64,000 nucleotides of DNA, taken from Hyphomicrobiales bacterium (GTDB lineage Bacteria; Pseudomonadota; Alphaproteobacteria; Rhizobiales; Beijerinckiaceae). Shown one piece after another: positions 34,730 to 44,132 of this stretch. The stretch spans positions 62,001-126,000 of the forward strand of contig UBNE01000018.1 in NCBI GenBank assembly GCA_900466745.1, read 5' to 3'. A program made the position numbers and the translations under genes. Below the pieces are notes generated by a model. That model was not told the DNA's origin. It saw only the letters and a program-made list of their open reading frames with translations, and searched no databases. How positions within the stretch are numbered: the stretch's first letter is position 1; every line of letters starts with the position of its first letter.

Positions 34730-35520
34730 AGCGGCTGAAGCTGCTCTGCCTCCAGATCCTGGTGATGATCGTCTTCCTCGCCCTCTGGCATGTGGTGACC
34801 ACCACCAGCCTGTTCGGCGACGTCAAGACCAGCCAGTTCTTCTTCTCGACGCCGCTGGCGGTGATCGCCCGCACCGTCAAGGAACTGAGCGGGCCGGCGA
34901 TCTACTGGCATCTCGGCATCACCCTGACCGAGACGGTGCTGGCCTTCGTGATCGGCTCTGCCGCCGGCATCCTGTTCGGCTTCGCCTTCGCGCGCAACGC
35001 GCTGCTCTCGGCGGTGTTCGACCCCTATATCAAGGCCGCGAACGCCCTGCCGCGCGTGGTGCTGGCGCCGATCTTCGCGCTCTGGTTCGGGCTCGGCATC
35101 TGGTCGAAGGTGGCGCTGGGCTTCACGCTCGTCTTCTTCATCGTGTTCTTCAACGTCTATCAGGGCGTGCGCGAGGTCTCGCCGACCATCCTCGCCAATG
35201 CCCGCATGCTGGGCATGAACGAGCGCCAGCTCTTCCGCCACGTCTACTGGCCCTCGGCGCTGACCTGGATGTTCTCCAGCCTGCACACCTCGGTCGGCTT
35301 CGCGCTGGTCGGCGCGGTGGTCGGCGAATATCTCGGCTCCTCGGCCGGGCTCGGCTACAAGATCCACGAGGCGGAGAGCGTCTTCGACGTCACCGGCGTC
35401 TTCGCCGGCATGGTGATCCTGACCATCTTCGTGATCGCGATCGACGCGCTGGTGACGCTGGTCGAGCGGCGCCTGCTCGTCTGGCGCCCGGCGCAGAGCG
35501 CGACCACGACCGCGACGTAA
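34726..35520 (+). CDS. ABC transporter permease, nitrate/taurine/NMT1 type
   Basis: A 264-residue inner-membrane permease with about six transmembrane helices. The binding-protein-dependent transport motif is GMNERQLFRHVYWPSALTWM near residue 165, the EAA loop that contacts the ATPase. The first helix is at residues 8-24. It overlaps the ATPase gene and is followed 85 nt later by the substrate-binding protein gene. Confidence 0.93.
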   Translation: MKRLKLLCLQILVMIVFLALWHVVTTTSLFGDVKTSQFFFSTPLAVIARTVKELSGPAIYWHLGITLTETVLAFVIGSAAGILFGFAFARNALLSAVFDPYIKAANALPRVVLAPIFALWFGLGIWSKVALGFTLVFFIVFFNVYQGVREVSPTILANARMLGMNERQLFRHVYWPSALTWMFSSLHTSVGFALVGAVVGEYLGSSAGLGYKIHEAESVFDVTGVFAGMVILTIFVIAIDALVTLVERRLLVWRPAQSATTTAT

Positions 35521-35605
35521 GACGAGTTGCCGCGCCGGTCCGAACTCGCCTATCGTCACGTCCACGCGCCTGCCAGAAGCGCCTTTCCCAACCGGAGGTT
35601 ACGCC

Positions 35606-36637
35606 ATGAAACTGACCCGCCGCGACGCGCTCGCCGCGCTTGCCGCCTCCACCGCCGCAGGCCTGTCGCCGGCCGCCGTCCTCGCGCAGGCCGCCGAGAA
35701 GCCGAAGCTCACGCTCGGCGTCGGCGGCAAGCCGCTGCTCTACTATCTCCCGCTCACCGTCGCGGAGAAGAAGGGCTACTTCAAGGATCAGGGGCTCGAT
35801 GTCGAGATCAACGATTTCGGCGGCGGCGCCAAGTCGCTGCAGGCCCTGGTCGGCGGCTCGGTCGACGTCGTCACCGGCGCCTATGAGCACACCATCCGCA
35901 TGCAGGCCAAGGGCCAGGACATCCGGGCCGTGATCGAACTCGGGCGCTTCCCCGCCATCACCATCGCGGTGCGCAAGGACCTCGCCGACAAGGTGAAGTC
36001 GGCGGCCGATTTCAAGGGGCTGAAGATCGGCGTGACGGCGCCCGGCTCCTCGACCGCGCTGACCGCGCAATACGCCATGGTCAAGGCCGGGCTGAAGGCG
36101 GACGACGCGGCCTTCATCGGCGTCGGCGCCGGCGCGAGCGCGGTGGCCGCGATCAAGCAGAAGCAGGTCGACGTGATCTCGCATCTCGACCCGGTGACCT
36201 CGAAGCTCGAGGCCGACGGCGACATCGTCTCGCTGATCGACACCCGCACCGAGGCCGGCACCAAGGCGCTGTTCGGCGGCTCCAACCCGGCCGCGGTGCT
36301 CTATCTCAGGAACGATTTCGCCGAGAAGAACCCGGTCACCACGCAGAAGCTTGTCAACGCCTTCATGAAGGCGTTGAAATGGCTCGAGACCGCAAAGCCC
36401 GAGGAGGTCGCCGACCTCGTGCCGCAGGAATACCTGCTGGGCGACCGGCCGCTCTATGTCCGCGCCGTGAAGAACTCGCAGGAGAGCTATTCGCGCACCG
36501 GCATCGCCACCCCGGACGCGATGAAGAGCATGTATGATTCGCTGAAGCTGCTCGACCCGGAGCTGACCAACTCCAATGTCGACCTGTCCAAGACCTTCAT
36601 CGACAGCTTCGCGAAGAAGGCGGGGTCCGGGGCCTGA
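35606..36637 (+). CDS. ABC transporter substrate-binding protein (NMT1/THI5-like)
   Basis: A 343-residue periplasmic binding protein. The N-terminal signal has a twin arginine (MKLTRRDALAALAAS) and probably cleaves after AVLAQA, so export may be Tat-dependent. The NMT1/SsuA-type fold shows in YYLPLTVAEKKGYFKDQGLD and GGGAKSLQALVGGSVDVVTG. Relatives bind sulfonates, nitrate, riboflavin or pyrimidine thiamine precursors; I cannot choose among these, and no metabolic gene for any of them is adjacent. AGGAGG-like GGAGG lies before the ATG. Confidence 0.88.
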   Translation: MKLTRRDALAALAASTAAGLSPAAVLAQAAEKPKLTLGVGGKPLLYYLPLTVAEKKGYFKDQGLDVEINDFGGGAKSLQALVGGSVDVVTGAYEHTIRMQAKGQDIRAVIELGRFPAITIAVRKDLADKVKSAADFKGLKIGVTAPGSSTALTAQYAMVKAGLKADDAAFIGVGAGASAVAAIKQKQVDVISHLDPVTSKLEADGDIVSLIDTRTEAGTKALFGGSNPAAVLYLRNDFAEKNPVTTQKLVNAFMKALKWLETAKPEEVADLVPQEYLLGDRPLYVRAVKNSQESYSRTGIATPDAMKSMYDSLKLLDPELTNSNVDLSKTFIDSFAKKAGSGA

Positions 36638-36732
36638 CGCCGGCGTGAAGCGCTCCGTCAATGTCTTTTGACATCGTGCCTCCGCGTCATTCGGTGCAGG
36701 CTGCGCCCAAGCGCGGGGGGAGGGTGTGAGAC

Positions 36733-37812
36733 TTGCGTGAGGAGACGGCATTTCTCGATGGCGGCGGCGAGATGGCCGCCGCCATCCGCGATCACGACTG
36801 GTCGTCGACGCCGCTGGGACCGATCCGGGACTGGCCGGTCGCGCTGAAGACGGCCGTCGGCATGATGGTCAATTCGCATTTCCCCAAATGCATGGTCTGG
36901 GGAGCGGATCTGATCACGATCCACAACGACGCCTTCCGCTCCATCCTCGGCAACAAGCCGCCGGCGCTCGGCCAGCCGTTCAGCCTGGTCTGGGAGGAGA
37001 TCTGGGGCGAGATCAGCGGCATGGTCGAGAAGGCTTATGCCGGCGAGGCGACCTTCATCGAGGACTTCCCGCTGACGATCAACCGCTACGGGCATCCGGA
37101 AGAGGTCTGGTTCACCTTCTGCTACAGTCCGATCCGCGACGAGCACGGCCGCGTCCTCGGCATGATCGACACGGTGATCGAGACCACCGGCAAGATGCAG
37201 GCCGTGCGCAATGCCCGCCTGCTCAACGCCGAGCTGGCGCACCGGATGAAGAACACCATGGCGATGATCGCCGCCATCGCCAGCCAGACCTTCCGCTCCG
37301 CCGAGACGCTCGACGAGGCGAGGGCGATCCTGAGCGAGCGCATCGCCACGCTGGGCGAGGCGCATTCGATCCTGACGCGGTCGAGCTGGAGCAGCGCGCC
37401 GATCCGCAGCGTCATCGAGGGGGCGCTGGCGCCGCACCGGGCCGGCGCCGACCGGATCCGCATCGCGGGGCCGCCGCTGCAACTGCCGGCCGACCAGGCG
37501 ATGACGCTGGCGCTCGCGATCAACGAGCTCGCGACCAATGCGGTGAAATACGGGGCGCTTTCGGTCGAGACCGGCGAGGTCGTCATCCGCTGGGAGACCG
37601 GGCGGCCGCGGAGCGAGGATCCGTTCCGCCTCTCCTGGAGCGAGAGCGGCGGGCCGCCGGTGGTGGAGCCGCGCCGGCGGGGTTTCGGCTCGCGGCTGGT
37701 CGAGCAGGTCATGGCGCAGAAGTTCCAGGGCGAGGTCGAGCTGGACTACCGGCCGGAAGGGCTGCGCTACCGCCTGGTTTCCACCATGGCGCGCATCGCG
37801 CCGAATGCGTGA
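36733..37812 (+). CDS. PAS-containing sensor histidine kinase, HWE/HisKA_2 family
   Basis: A 359-residue cytoplasmic kinase. A PAS-like domain occupies about residues 35-155 (WGADLITIHNDAFRSILG, WFTFCYSPIRDEHGRVLGM). The phospho-acceptor H-box is NAELAHRMKNTMAMIAA with H170. The ATPase domain has the N-box LAINELATNAVKYGAL at about 258. These are the marks of the HWE kinases common in Rhizobiales, which often control the general stress response or light/redox sensing. It starts with TTG behind GGGGAGGG; the first ATG would be 13 codons in. No response regulator is adjacent. Confidence 0.88.
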   Translation: MREETAFLDGGGEMAAAIRDHDWSSTPLGPIRDWPVALKTAVGMMVNSHFPKCMVWGADLITIHNDAFRSILGNKPPALGQPFSLVWEEIWGEISGMVEKAYAGEATFIEDFPLTINRYGHPEEVWFTFCYSPIRDEHGRVLGMIDTVIETTGKMQAVRNARLLNAELAHRMKNTMAMIAAIASQTFRSAETLDEARAILSERIATLGEAHSILTRSSWSSAPIRSVIEGALAPHRAGADRIRIAGPPLQLPADQAMTLALAINELATNAVKYGALSVETGEVVIRWETGRPRSEDPFRLSWSESGGPPVVEPRRRGFGSRLVEQVMAQKFQGEVELDYRPEGLRYRLVSTMARIAPNA

Positions 37813-37910
37813 GCCGGCGCGATCGGTGACTTCACCGCTTTCGATTGGCGCCTGGCGCCGGAGTGGTTAGGTTCGCGCTCCCTGTCGTGAATCCGGTCCT
37901 GCTCCAGCTC

Positions 37911-38759
37911 ATGAACATCCTCTCGATCCAGTCCCACGTCGCCTATGGCCATGTGGGCAACGCCTCCGCGACCTTTCCGATGCAGCGGCTCGGCGTCGAT
38001 GTCTGGCCGATCCATACGGTGCAGTTCTCGAATCACACCGGCTATGGCGGCTGGAAGGGCCGGGTCTTCGATGGCGGCATGATCGACGAGGTGATGGAGG
38101 GCATCGCCGAGCGCGGCGTGCTCCCGCAATGCGACGGCGTGCTCTCCGGCTATATGGGCTCGGCCGATATCGGCCACGCCATCCTCTCGGCCGTCGAGAA
38201 GGTGCGGGCCGCCAATCCCAAGGCGCTCTATTGCTGCGATCCGGTGATCGGGGACACCGGCCGCGGCGTCTTCGTGCGCCCGGGCATCCCGGAATTCATG
38301 CGCGAGCAGGCGGTGCCGGCCGCCGACATCGTCACGCCCAACCAGTTCGAGCTCGAGCTGCTGACCGATATCGGGATCAAGAGCATCGCCGATGCCCATC
38401 GCGCCGTGGAGGTGCTGCGCGACGCCGGGCCCAAGGTGGTGATGGTCACCTCGCTCGAGACCGAGGAGACGCCGGCCGACGCCATCGACCTGATGGCGGT
38501 GGACAGCAGGGGGAGCTGGCGGGTGCGCACGCCCCGGCTCGACGTCAGCCTCAACGGCGCGGGCGATGCGATCGCGGCGCTGTTCTTCACCCATTACCTG
38601 CGCGAGCAGTCGGCCGCGGCGGCCCTGTCGAAGGCCGCTTCCTCGGTCTACGGGCTGCTGAGGCGGACCAAGGAGGCCGGCTCGCGCGAGATCCTCACCG
38701 TGGCGGCGCAGGACGAGTTCGTCGCGCCCTCGCAGCTCTTCGAGCCGGAAGCGATCTGA
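37911..38759 (+). CDS. pdxY: Pyridoxal kinase PdxY
   Basis: Salvage kinase that phosphorylates pyridoxal to pyridoxal 5'-phosphate. The 282-residue ribokinase-like protein has MNILSIQSHVAYGHVGN, TVQFSNHTGYGGWKG, the CDPVIGD loop, and the C-terminal catalytic region with LNGAGDAIAALFF, where Asp of GAGD is the catalytic base. The ATG at 37911 is used because it gives the standard N-terminus. Confidence 0.95.
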   Translation: MNILSIQSHVAYGHVGNASATFPMQRLGVDVWPIHTVQFSNHTGYGGWKGRVFDGGMIDEVMEGIAERGVLPQCDGVLSGYMGSADIGHAILSAVEKVRAANPKALYCCDPVIGDTGRGVFVRPGIPEFMREQAVPAADIVTPNQFELELLTDIGIKSIADAHRAVEVLRDAGPKVVMVTSLETEETPADAIDLMAVDSRGSWRVRTPRLDVSLNGAGDAIAALFFTHYLREQSAAAALSKAASSVYGLLRRTKEAGSREILTVAAQDEFVAPSQLFEPEAI

Positions 38760-38769
38760 GCGCGCCGGG

Positions 38770-39885
38770 ATGAGGCTGCGCGTCGGCACCTTCAACGTCG
38801 AGAACCTGCTGACGCGGCATCGCTTCGAGCAGGGCGGGCGCACCGAGACGGCGGCGGCGATGTCGCTGTTCCACTTCCCGCGCGCCGATCAGCGCGACGC
38901 GGTGGAGCGCTCGCTGGCGGTCGCGTTGGAGGACGACAAGCGCCAGATGACGGCGCTCGCCATGGCGGAGGCGCAGGCCGATCTGTGGATGCTGCAGGAA
39001 GTCGATTCGCTCGCCAGCCTGCAGGCCTTCTTCGCCAATTACGTGCACCGCATCGCCGACCACCGCTACGGCCACTTCACCCTGATCGACGGCAACGACC
39101 GCCGCAACATCGATATCGGCTTCGCCGCGCGGCGCGACCTGCTCGGGCCGGGGCAGGTCACGGTGCGCTCGCACAAGGACCTGACCTTCGCCGAGGCCGG
39201 CGTGCACGATCACGACCTCGCCAGCCTCGGCATCGGCCCGCATGCCAAGGTCTTCGCGCGCGATTGCCTGGAGGTGGAGCTCTCCTTCGGCGGGCGCCGC
39301 CTCACCCTGTTCGGCTGCCATTTCAAGTCGATGAACAACGGCCGCGAGGATGGCCGGCAGATGACCCTGCCGGTGCGCCGGGCCGAGGCGCGGGCGGTGA
39401 AATGGCTGGTCCGGCAGCGCTTCGGCGGGGGCTGGCGCGAGACGAACTGGATCGTGCTGGGCGACCTCAACGGCTATCGCTACGGCCTGGGGCCGCGGGC
39501 CGAGCCGGTCGACGAGGGGCCGAGCGGCATCGAGCCGCTGCTCGACGATTTCGCGCGCGACCCGATGGAGACGCTGCCGGTCCACGAGCGCTGGACGCAT
39601 TTCCGGCGCTACTGGTCGGAAACCCTGGACAGGCTGGTCGACAGCCACATGCCGCTCGACCACATCCTGCTCTCGCCGGCGCTGGCGGCGGCCAATCCGA
39701 AGCCCGCCATGCAGATGATCCGGCGCGGCCTGCCTTACCGCGTGCCGCTCGATCCGCGCGCGCCGGACCGCTCGATGGCACGGCTGGCGACCTGCGCCGA
39801 CCGCTATCCGCGCGTCGGCTGGGACAGGCCCAAGGCCTCGGACCATTGCCCGCTCACCATCGATCTCGAAATCCCGGAAGGGTGA
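38770..39885 (+). CDS. Endonuclease/exonuclease/phosphatase family protein
   Basis: A 371-residue metal-dependent hydrolase of the EEP (DNase I-like) superfamily. FNVENLL (residue 8), the catalytic Glu in MLQEVDSL, IDIGFAAR, GCHFKSM, LGDLN and the terminal ASDHCPL give all conserved positions. No signal peptide is visible, so it is probably cytoplasmic. The substrate (nucleic acid, phosphoinositide or other phosphodiester) cannot be told. It begins 10 nt after pdxY and ends 14 nt before the PhzF gene. Confidence 0.88.
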   Translation: MRLRVGTFNVENLLTRHRFEQGGRTETAAAMSLFHFPRADQRDAVERSLAVALEDDKRQMTALAMAEAQADLWMLQEVDSLASLQAFFANYVHRIADHRYGHFTLIDGNDRRNIDIGFAARRDLLGPGQVTVRSHKDLTFAEAGVHDHDLASLGIGPHAKVFARDCLEVELSFGGRRLTLFGCHFKSMNNGREDGRQMTLPVRRAEARAVKWLVRQRFGGGWRETNWIVLGDLNGYRYGLGPRAEPVDEGPSGIEPLLDDFARDPMETLPVHERWTHFRRYWSETLDRLVDSHMPLDHILLSPALAAANPKPAMQMIRRGLPYRVPLDPRAPDRSMARLATCADRYPRVGWDRPKASDHCPLTIDLEIPEG

Positions 39886-39899
39886 TTGAAGGATACCCG

Positions 39900-40793
39900 A
39901 TGAAACGCCGCTTCGTCACGCTCGATGTCTTCACCACCCGCCGCCATGCCGGCAATCCGCTGGCGGTGGTGCTCCAGTCGGAAGGGCTCGACACGGAAGC
40001 GATGCAGGCCATCGCGCGCGAGTTCAACCTGTCGGAGACGGTCTTCGTCGGGGAGGCCGAAAAGCCGGGCCACCGCGCTGCGGTGCGCATCTTCACGCCC
40101 GGGGGAGAGCTGCCCTTCGCCGGGCATCCGACCGTCGGAACCGCGGTCTGGCTCGCCCTCGCCGACGAGGCCGAGGGGCGCTCCGCCGAGATGCTGGTGC
40201 TGGAGGAGAAGGTCGGGCCGGTCTCCTGCGCGGTCGAGGTCAGGGGCAGCCATGCCGGCCACGCGGTCTTCACCCTGCCGCGCCTGCCGGAGCGGGGCGG
40301 CGAGCAGCCGGTCACAGACGCGCTGGCGGCGGCGCTCGGGCTGCCGCGCGCCGCGATCGGCTTCGGGGCGCATCGGCCGGCGACCTATTCCGCCGGCGTG
40401 CCGTTCCTCTGCGTGCCGGTGGCGACGCGCGAGGCCATCGGCGCCGCGCGGCCCGATGCGGCCCATTGGCCGGCGGCGATCGGCCCGGGCGGGGCGTTCC
40501 TCTACAGCCGGGAGACCGCCGAGACCGGCCATGCCTTCCATGCGCGGATGTTCTGGCCGGCGGCCGGCATCGCCGAGGACCCGGCCACGGGTGCGGCCGT
40601 CGCCGCCTTCTCCGGCGCGATCATCGCCTGCGAGAAGCCGGAGGACGGCGACCACCGCCTCGTCATCGAACAGGGCTACGAGATGGGCCGGCCCTCGCAG
40701 ATCACGCTGGAGCTGAGCGTGCGGGGCGGCGCGCTGGCCTCGGCGCGGATCGGCGGCTCGGCAATCGTGGTCAGCGAGGGCGTGCTGCTGTGA
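39900..40793 (+). CDS. PhzF family phenazine-biosynthesis-like protein
   Basis: A 297-residue isomerase/epimerase-like protein with the two-fold PhzF fold. VFTTRRHAGNPLAVVL is at the N-terminus, FNLSETVF carries the catalytic glutamate, GELPFAGHPTVGTA and EDPATGAAVAA are the paired active-site segments. No phenazine genes are present, so the true substrate is unknown. AAGGAT precedes the ATG. Its stop overlaps the Nudix start (GTGA). Confidence 0.9.
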   Translation: MKRRFVTLDVFTTRRHAGNPLAVVLQSEGLDTEAMQAIAREFNLSETVFVGEAEKPGHRAAVRIFTPGGELPFAGHPTVGTAVWLALADEAEGRSAEMLVLEEKVGPVSCAVEVRGSHAGHAVFTLPRLPERGGEQPVTDALAAALGLPRAAIGFGAHRPATYSAGVPFLCVPVATREAIGAARPDAAHWPAAIGPGGAFLYSRETAETGHAFHARMFWPAAGIAEDPATGAAVAAFSGAIIACEKPEDGDHRLVIEQGYEMGRPSQITLELSVRGGALASARIGGSAIVVSEGVLL

Positions 40794-41536
40794 GCGGGAC
40801 GGTCGAGAACGGCAGCATCGTCCGGCTCGAGCGGATCGATGCCCGGATCGAGCCTTACGACTGGGCCTATGCCCGCGAGAATGCCGCGGCCATCGCCGCG
40901 CATTGGGCGCGGATCAGCGCCGGCAAGCCGGCGATGTTCAACGGGCGCATCATGCTGCAGCACCGCGCCGCGATCCGCGGCGGCGTGTTCGAGGCCGGCT
41001 ATTTCGAGACCGACTACGCCGCCTTCATGGCCTGGCGCGACGCCGGCCATCCCGGCCCCGTGATCCGCAACGGCTTCGCCATGGCGGCGCTCAGGGCCAG
41101 CGACGGCGCCTTCCTCTGCGGCCGGATGGGCGACCACACCGCCAATGCCGGCAAGGTCTATTTCGCCGCCGGCACGCCGGACCGCGAGGATGCCCGCCCG
41201 GACGGCACGCTCGACCTCGCCGGCAGCGTCACGCGCGAGCTGGGCGAGGAGACGGGCCTGCGGGTCGCGGAACTGAGCGTCGGCGCCGGCTGGACGGCGG
41301 TGATCGAGGAGGGGCGCATCGCCTTCATGCGCGAGGTCGGGATCGGCCTGCCGGCGGAGGCGGCGCGGGCGCTGATGCTGGAGCGCATGAAGACGCTGGC
41401 GGAGGAGGAGCTTTCCGACATCGTCGTGATCCGGGCCCTCGGCGACACCGGGCGATACGATATGCCGCCCTTCATGCGGCGCTACCTTGCACATATCTTC
41501 GCGGGCGACCGATCCTCGTCCGCCTCACGGAAGTGA
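40790..41536 (+). CDS. Nudix hydrolase
   Basis: A 248-residue protein with an N-terminal unassigned region and a Nudix domain at about residues 95-235. The Nudix box reads GSVTRELGEETGLRV (consensus GX5EX7REUXEEXGU) in slightly truncated form: the leading Gly and first Glu are displaced (GTLDLAGSVTREL). The REL-EE-G core that binds Mg is intact. The substrate is unknown. The GTG start overlaps the PhzF stop. Confidence 0.8.
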   Translation: MSGTVENGSIVRLERIDARIEPYDWAYARENAAAIAAHWARISAGKPAMFNGRIMLQHRAAIRGGVFEAGYFETDYAAFMAWRDAGHPGPVIRNGFAMAALRASDGAFLCGRMGDHTANAGKVYFAAGTPDREDARPDGTLDLAGSVTRELGEETGLRVAELSVGAGWTAVIEEGRIAFMREVGIGLPAEAARALMLERMKTLAEEELSDIVVIRALGDTGRYDMPPFMRRYLAHIFAGDRSSSASRK

Positions 41537-41540
41537 CCCG

Positions 41541-43628
41541 ATGCATTCCGCCGCGACCGCCTATCCCGAAGCCCTGCCTCTGCCGGCCGACAATCCTTTC
41601 GCCACCCGCTGGGAGACCCCGTTCCGCCTGCCGCCCTTCGCGGCGATCCGGCCGGAGCACATCCGGGCGGCCTTCGACGCGGCGCTGGCCAAGCACCGGG
41701 ACGAGATCGCGGCGATCGTCGCCAATCCGGCCGCGCCGGACTTCGTCAACACTGTCGAGGCGCTGGAGCGGGCGGGCCGGGCGCTCTCCCGCGTCGGCGG
41801 CGTGTTCTACAATCTGGCGGGCGCCGACACCAACGAGGCGCTGCAGGCGATCGAGCGCGAGATCGCGCCGGTCACCTCGCGGCACTGGTCCGCGATCATG
41901 ATGGACGAAGCTCTGTTCGCGCAGGTCGACGCCGTCCATGCGAAGCGCGACGAGCTCGGCCTGAACGCCGAGCAGGCGCGGCTGCTGGAGCGGACCCATA
42001 AGGGCTTCGTCCGCGCCGGCGCCAGACTCGGCCCCGCGGACAAGCAGCGCCTCGCCGCGATCAACGAGCGGCTGGCGGCGCTCGGCACGCAGTTCAGCCA
42101 GAACGTGCTCAAGGACGAATCCGCCTATGCGCTGTTCATCGCGGACGAGTCCGGGCTCGCCGGCCTGCCGGGATTCCTGAAGGCGGCGATGGCGCGCGCG
42201 GCGGCCGATCGCGGCAGGCCGGGCCAGCATGCGGTGACGCTGTCGCGCTCGATCATCGAGCCCTTCCTGACCTTCTCGACCCGGCGCGACCTGCGCGAGG
42301 AGGCCTTCATCGCCTGGAGCCGGCGCGGCGAGAACGGCGGCGAGAGCGACAACCGCGGCATCGTCGCGGAGATGGTGAGCCTGCGCGCCGAGAAGGCGAA
42401 GCTGCTCGGCTATCCGACCTTCGCGCATTTCAAGCTCGACGACGCCATGGCCAAGACGCCCGAGCATGTGCGCGACCTGCTGGAGCTGGTCTGGAAGCCG
42501 GCCAAGGCGCGGGCCGCGCGCGAGGCCGCCGACCTCGCCGCGCTGGCGCAGGACGAGGGCGAGAACGGGCCGATCCGGCCCTGGGACTGGCGCCACTACG
42601 CCGAGAAGGTGCGGCAGAAGACCTATGCGCTCGACGAGGCGGTGCTGAAGCCCTATCTCCAGCTCGACCGCGTGCGGCAGGCCGCCTTCGACGTCGCCGG
42701 CAAATTGTTCGGCCTGTCCTTCGCCGAGCGGCCGGAGCTCGCGGGCTATCACCCGGATGTGCGCATCTTCGAGGTGACGGAGACCGCGACCGGGCGTCAT
42801 ATCGGCTTGTTCCTCGGCGACTATTTCGCCCGCTCCTCGAAGCGCTCCGGCGCCTGGATGAGCGCCTTCCGCGGCCAGCGCAAGCTCGACGGCGAGGTGC
42901 GGCCGCTCATCGTGAATGTCTGCAATTTCGCCAAGCCGGCCGAGGGGAAGCCGGCGCTGCTCTCGCTCGACGATGCGCGCACGCTGTTCCACGAGTTCGG
43001 CCATGCCCTGCACGGGCTGCTCTCCGACGTGACCTATGGCTCGCTGGCCGGGACCTCGGTGGCGCGCGACTTCGTCGAACTGCCCTCGCAGCTCTACGAG
43101 CACTGGTTCCTGACGCGCGAGGTGATGCGGCAATACTGCCTGCATGCCGAGACGGGCGAGCCGATCCCCGAGGCGCTGATCGAGAAGATCGAGAAGGCGC
43201 AGACCTTCAACCAGGGCTTCGCCACCGTGGAGTACACCTCCTCGGCCCTGGTCGATCTCGCCTTCCACTCGCTCGAGGCGCCGGCGGAGGTCGACCCGCT
43301 CGCCTTCGAGGCGGCGGAGCTTCAGCGCCTCGGCATGCCGGCCGAGATCACCATGCGCCACCGCACGCCGCATTTCACCCATGTGTTCTCGGGCGACGGC
43401 TATTCGGCCGGCTATTACAGCTATCTCTGGTCCGAGGTGATGGATGCCGACGCCTTCAACGCCTTCATCGAGACCGGCGACGTGTTCTCGGCCGAGGTCG
43501 CCGGAAAGCTGAAGCGCTACATCTATTCGGCCGGCGATACGCGCGACGCGGCCGAGGCCTACACGCTCTTCCGCGGCCGGCTGCCGACGCCGGACGCGCT
43601 GCTGGAGAAGCGCGGGCTGGCGGCCTGA
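41541..43628 (+). CDS. M3 family oligopeptidase (oligopeptidase A / Dcp type)
   Basis: A 695-residue zinc peptidase. The active site is HEFGHALHG at about residue 484 (two zinc-binding His and the catalytic Glu), with the third ligand Glu some 25 residues on. The helical N-terminal half and the C-terminal GYSAGYYSYLWSEVMDADAF are typical of M3A. It should degrade short peptides, including signal-peptide remnants, in the cytoplasm, as no signal peptide is present. The ATG at 41541 follows GGAAGTG. Confidence 0.93.
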   Translation: MHSAATAYPEALPLPADNPFATRWETPFRLPPFAAIRPEHIRAAFDAALAKHRDEIAAIVANPAAPDFVNTVEALERAGRALSRVGGVFYNLAGADTNEALQAIEREIAPVTSRHWSAIMMDEALFAQVDAVHAKRDELGLNAEQARLLERTHKGFVRAGARLGPADKQRLAAINERLAALGTQFSQNVLKDESAYALFIADESGLAGLPGFLKAAMARAAADRGRPGQHAVTLSRSIIEPFLTFSTRRDLREEAFIAWSRRGENGGESDNRGIVAEMVSLRAEKAKLLGYPTFAHFKLDDAMAKTPEHVRDLLELVWKPAKARAAREAADLAALAQDEGENGPIRPWDWRHYAEKVRQKTYALDEAVLKPYLQLDRVRQAAFDVAGKLFGLSFAERPELAGYHPDVRIFEVTETATGRHIGLFLGDYFARSSKRSGAWMSAFRGQRKLDGEVRPLIVNVCNFAKPAEGKPALLSLDDARTLFHEFGHALHGLLSDVTYGSLAGTSVARDFVELPSQLYEHWFLTREVMRQYCLHAETGEPIPEALIEKIEKAQTFNQGFATVEYTSSALVDLAFHSLEAPAEVDPLAFEAAELQRLGMPAEITMRHRTPHFTHVFSGDGYSAGYYSYLWSEVMDADAFNAFIETGDVFSAEVAGKLKRYIYSAGDTRDAAEAYTLFRGRLPTPDALLEKRGLAA

Positions 43629-43793
43629 AGCGGTCCGAACCCGCCCGCGGCTTGCGTCCCGTCCGGGGCAGGGCCGGGCAGGGTGGCGGCCGGTCGCGGA
43701 GCGCTGCTGCCTGCCTCGCAGAGCTGATGTCGTAGACCTCAGTTCGGATGGGCGTTATATTCGAGCCGAGGTCCCAGCGATGCGAGCCGGCTC

Positions 43794-44045
43794 ATGATGA
43801 CCGCTGCGCAGATGCGAGCTGCCCGGGCCATGCTCGGGATCGACCAGCGCCAGCTTGCCGAGATGGCGGGCGTCTCCGTGCCGACGATCCAGCGCATGGA
43901 GCGCAGCGACGGCACCGTCCGCGGCATGATCGAATCCCTGACCCGCGTCGTCGAGGCGCTCGACCGTGCCGGCATCGTGCTGATCGGGGAGAATGCGGCC
44001 AGCAGCGGCGGCGGGCGCGGCGTCCGCCTCAAGGGCCCGCCCTGA
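43794..44045 (+). CDS. XRE-type helix-turn-helix regulator
   Basis: An 83-residue DNA-binding protein. Residues 4-63 form an HTH_3 domain (MRAARAMLGIDQRQLAEMAGVSV, TIQRMERSDGTVRG, VVEALDRAGIVLIGE). The LIGEN segment after it is common in this small regulator family. Its gene lies 87 nt before the SulP transporter on the same strand and may control it. A TTATATT stretch at 43752-43758 could be a -10 element. Confidence 0.85.
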   Translation: MMTAAQMRAARAMLGIDQRQLAEMAGVSVPTIQRMERSDGTVRGMIESLTRVVEALDRAGIVLIGENAASSGGGRGVRLKGPP

Positions 44046-44132
44046 CCGTTGCCGGAACACCGTTGCGACAGAGCGGCGTCGACCGCGACCCGGCCGGCGA
44101 ACCCGCTCCAGATGGCAAAGGAAAGGGTCGCC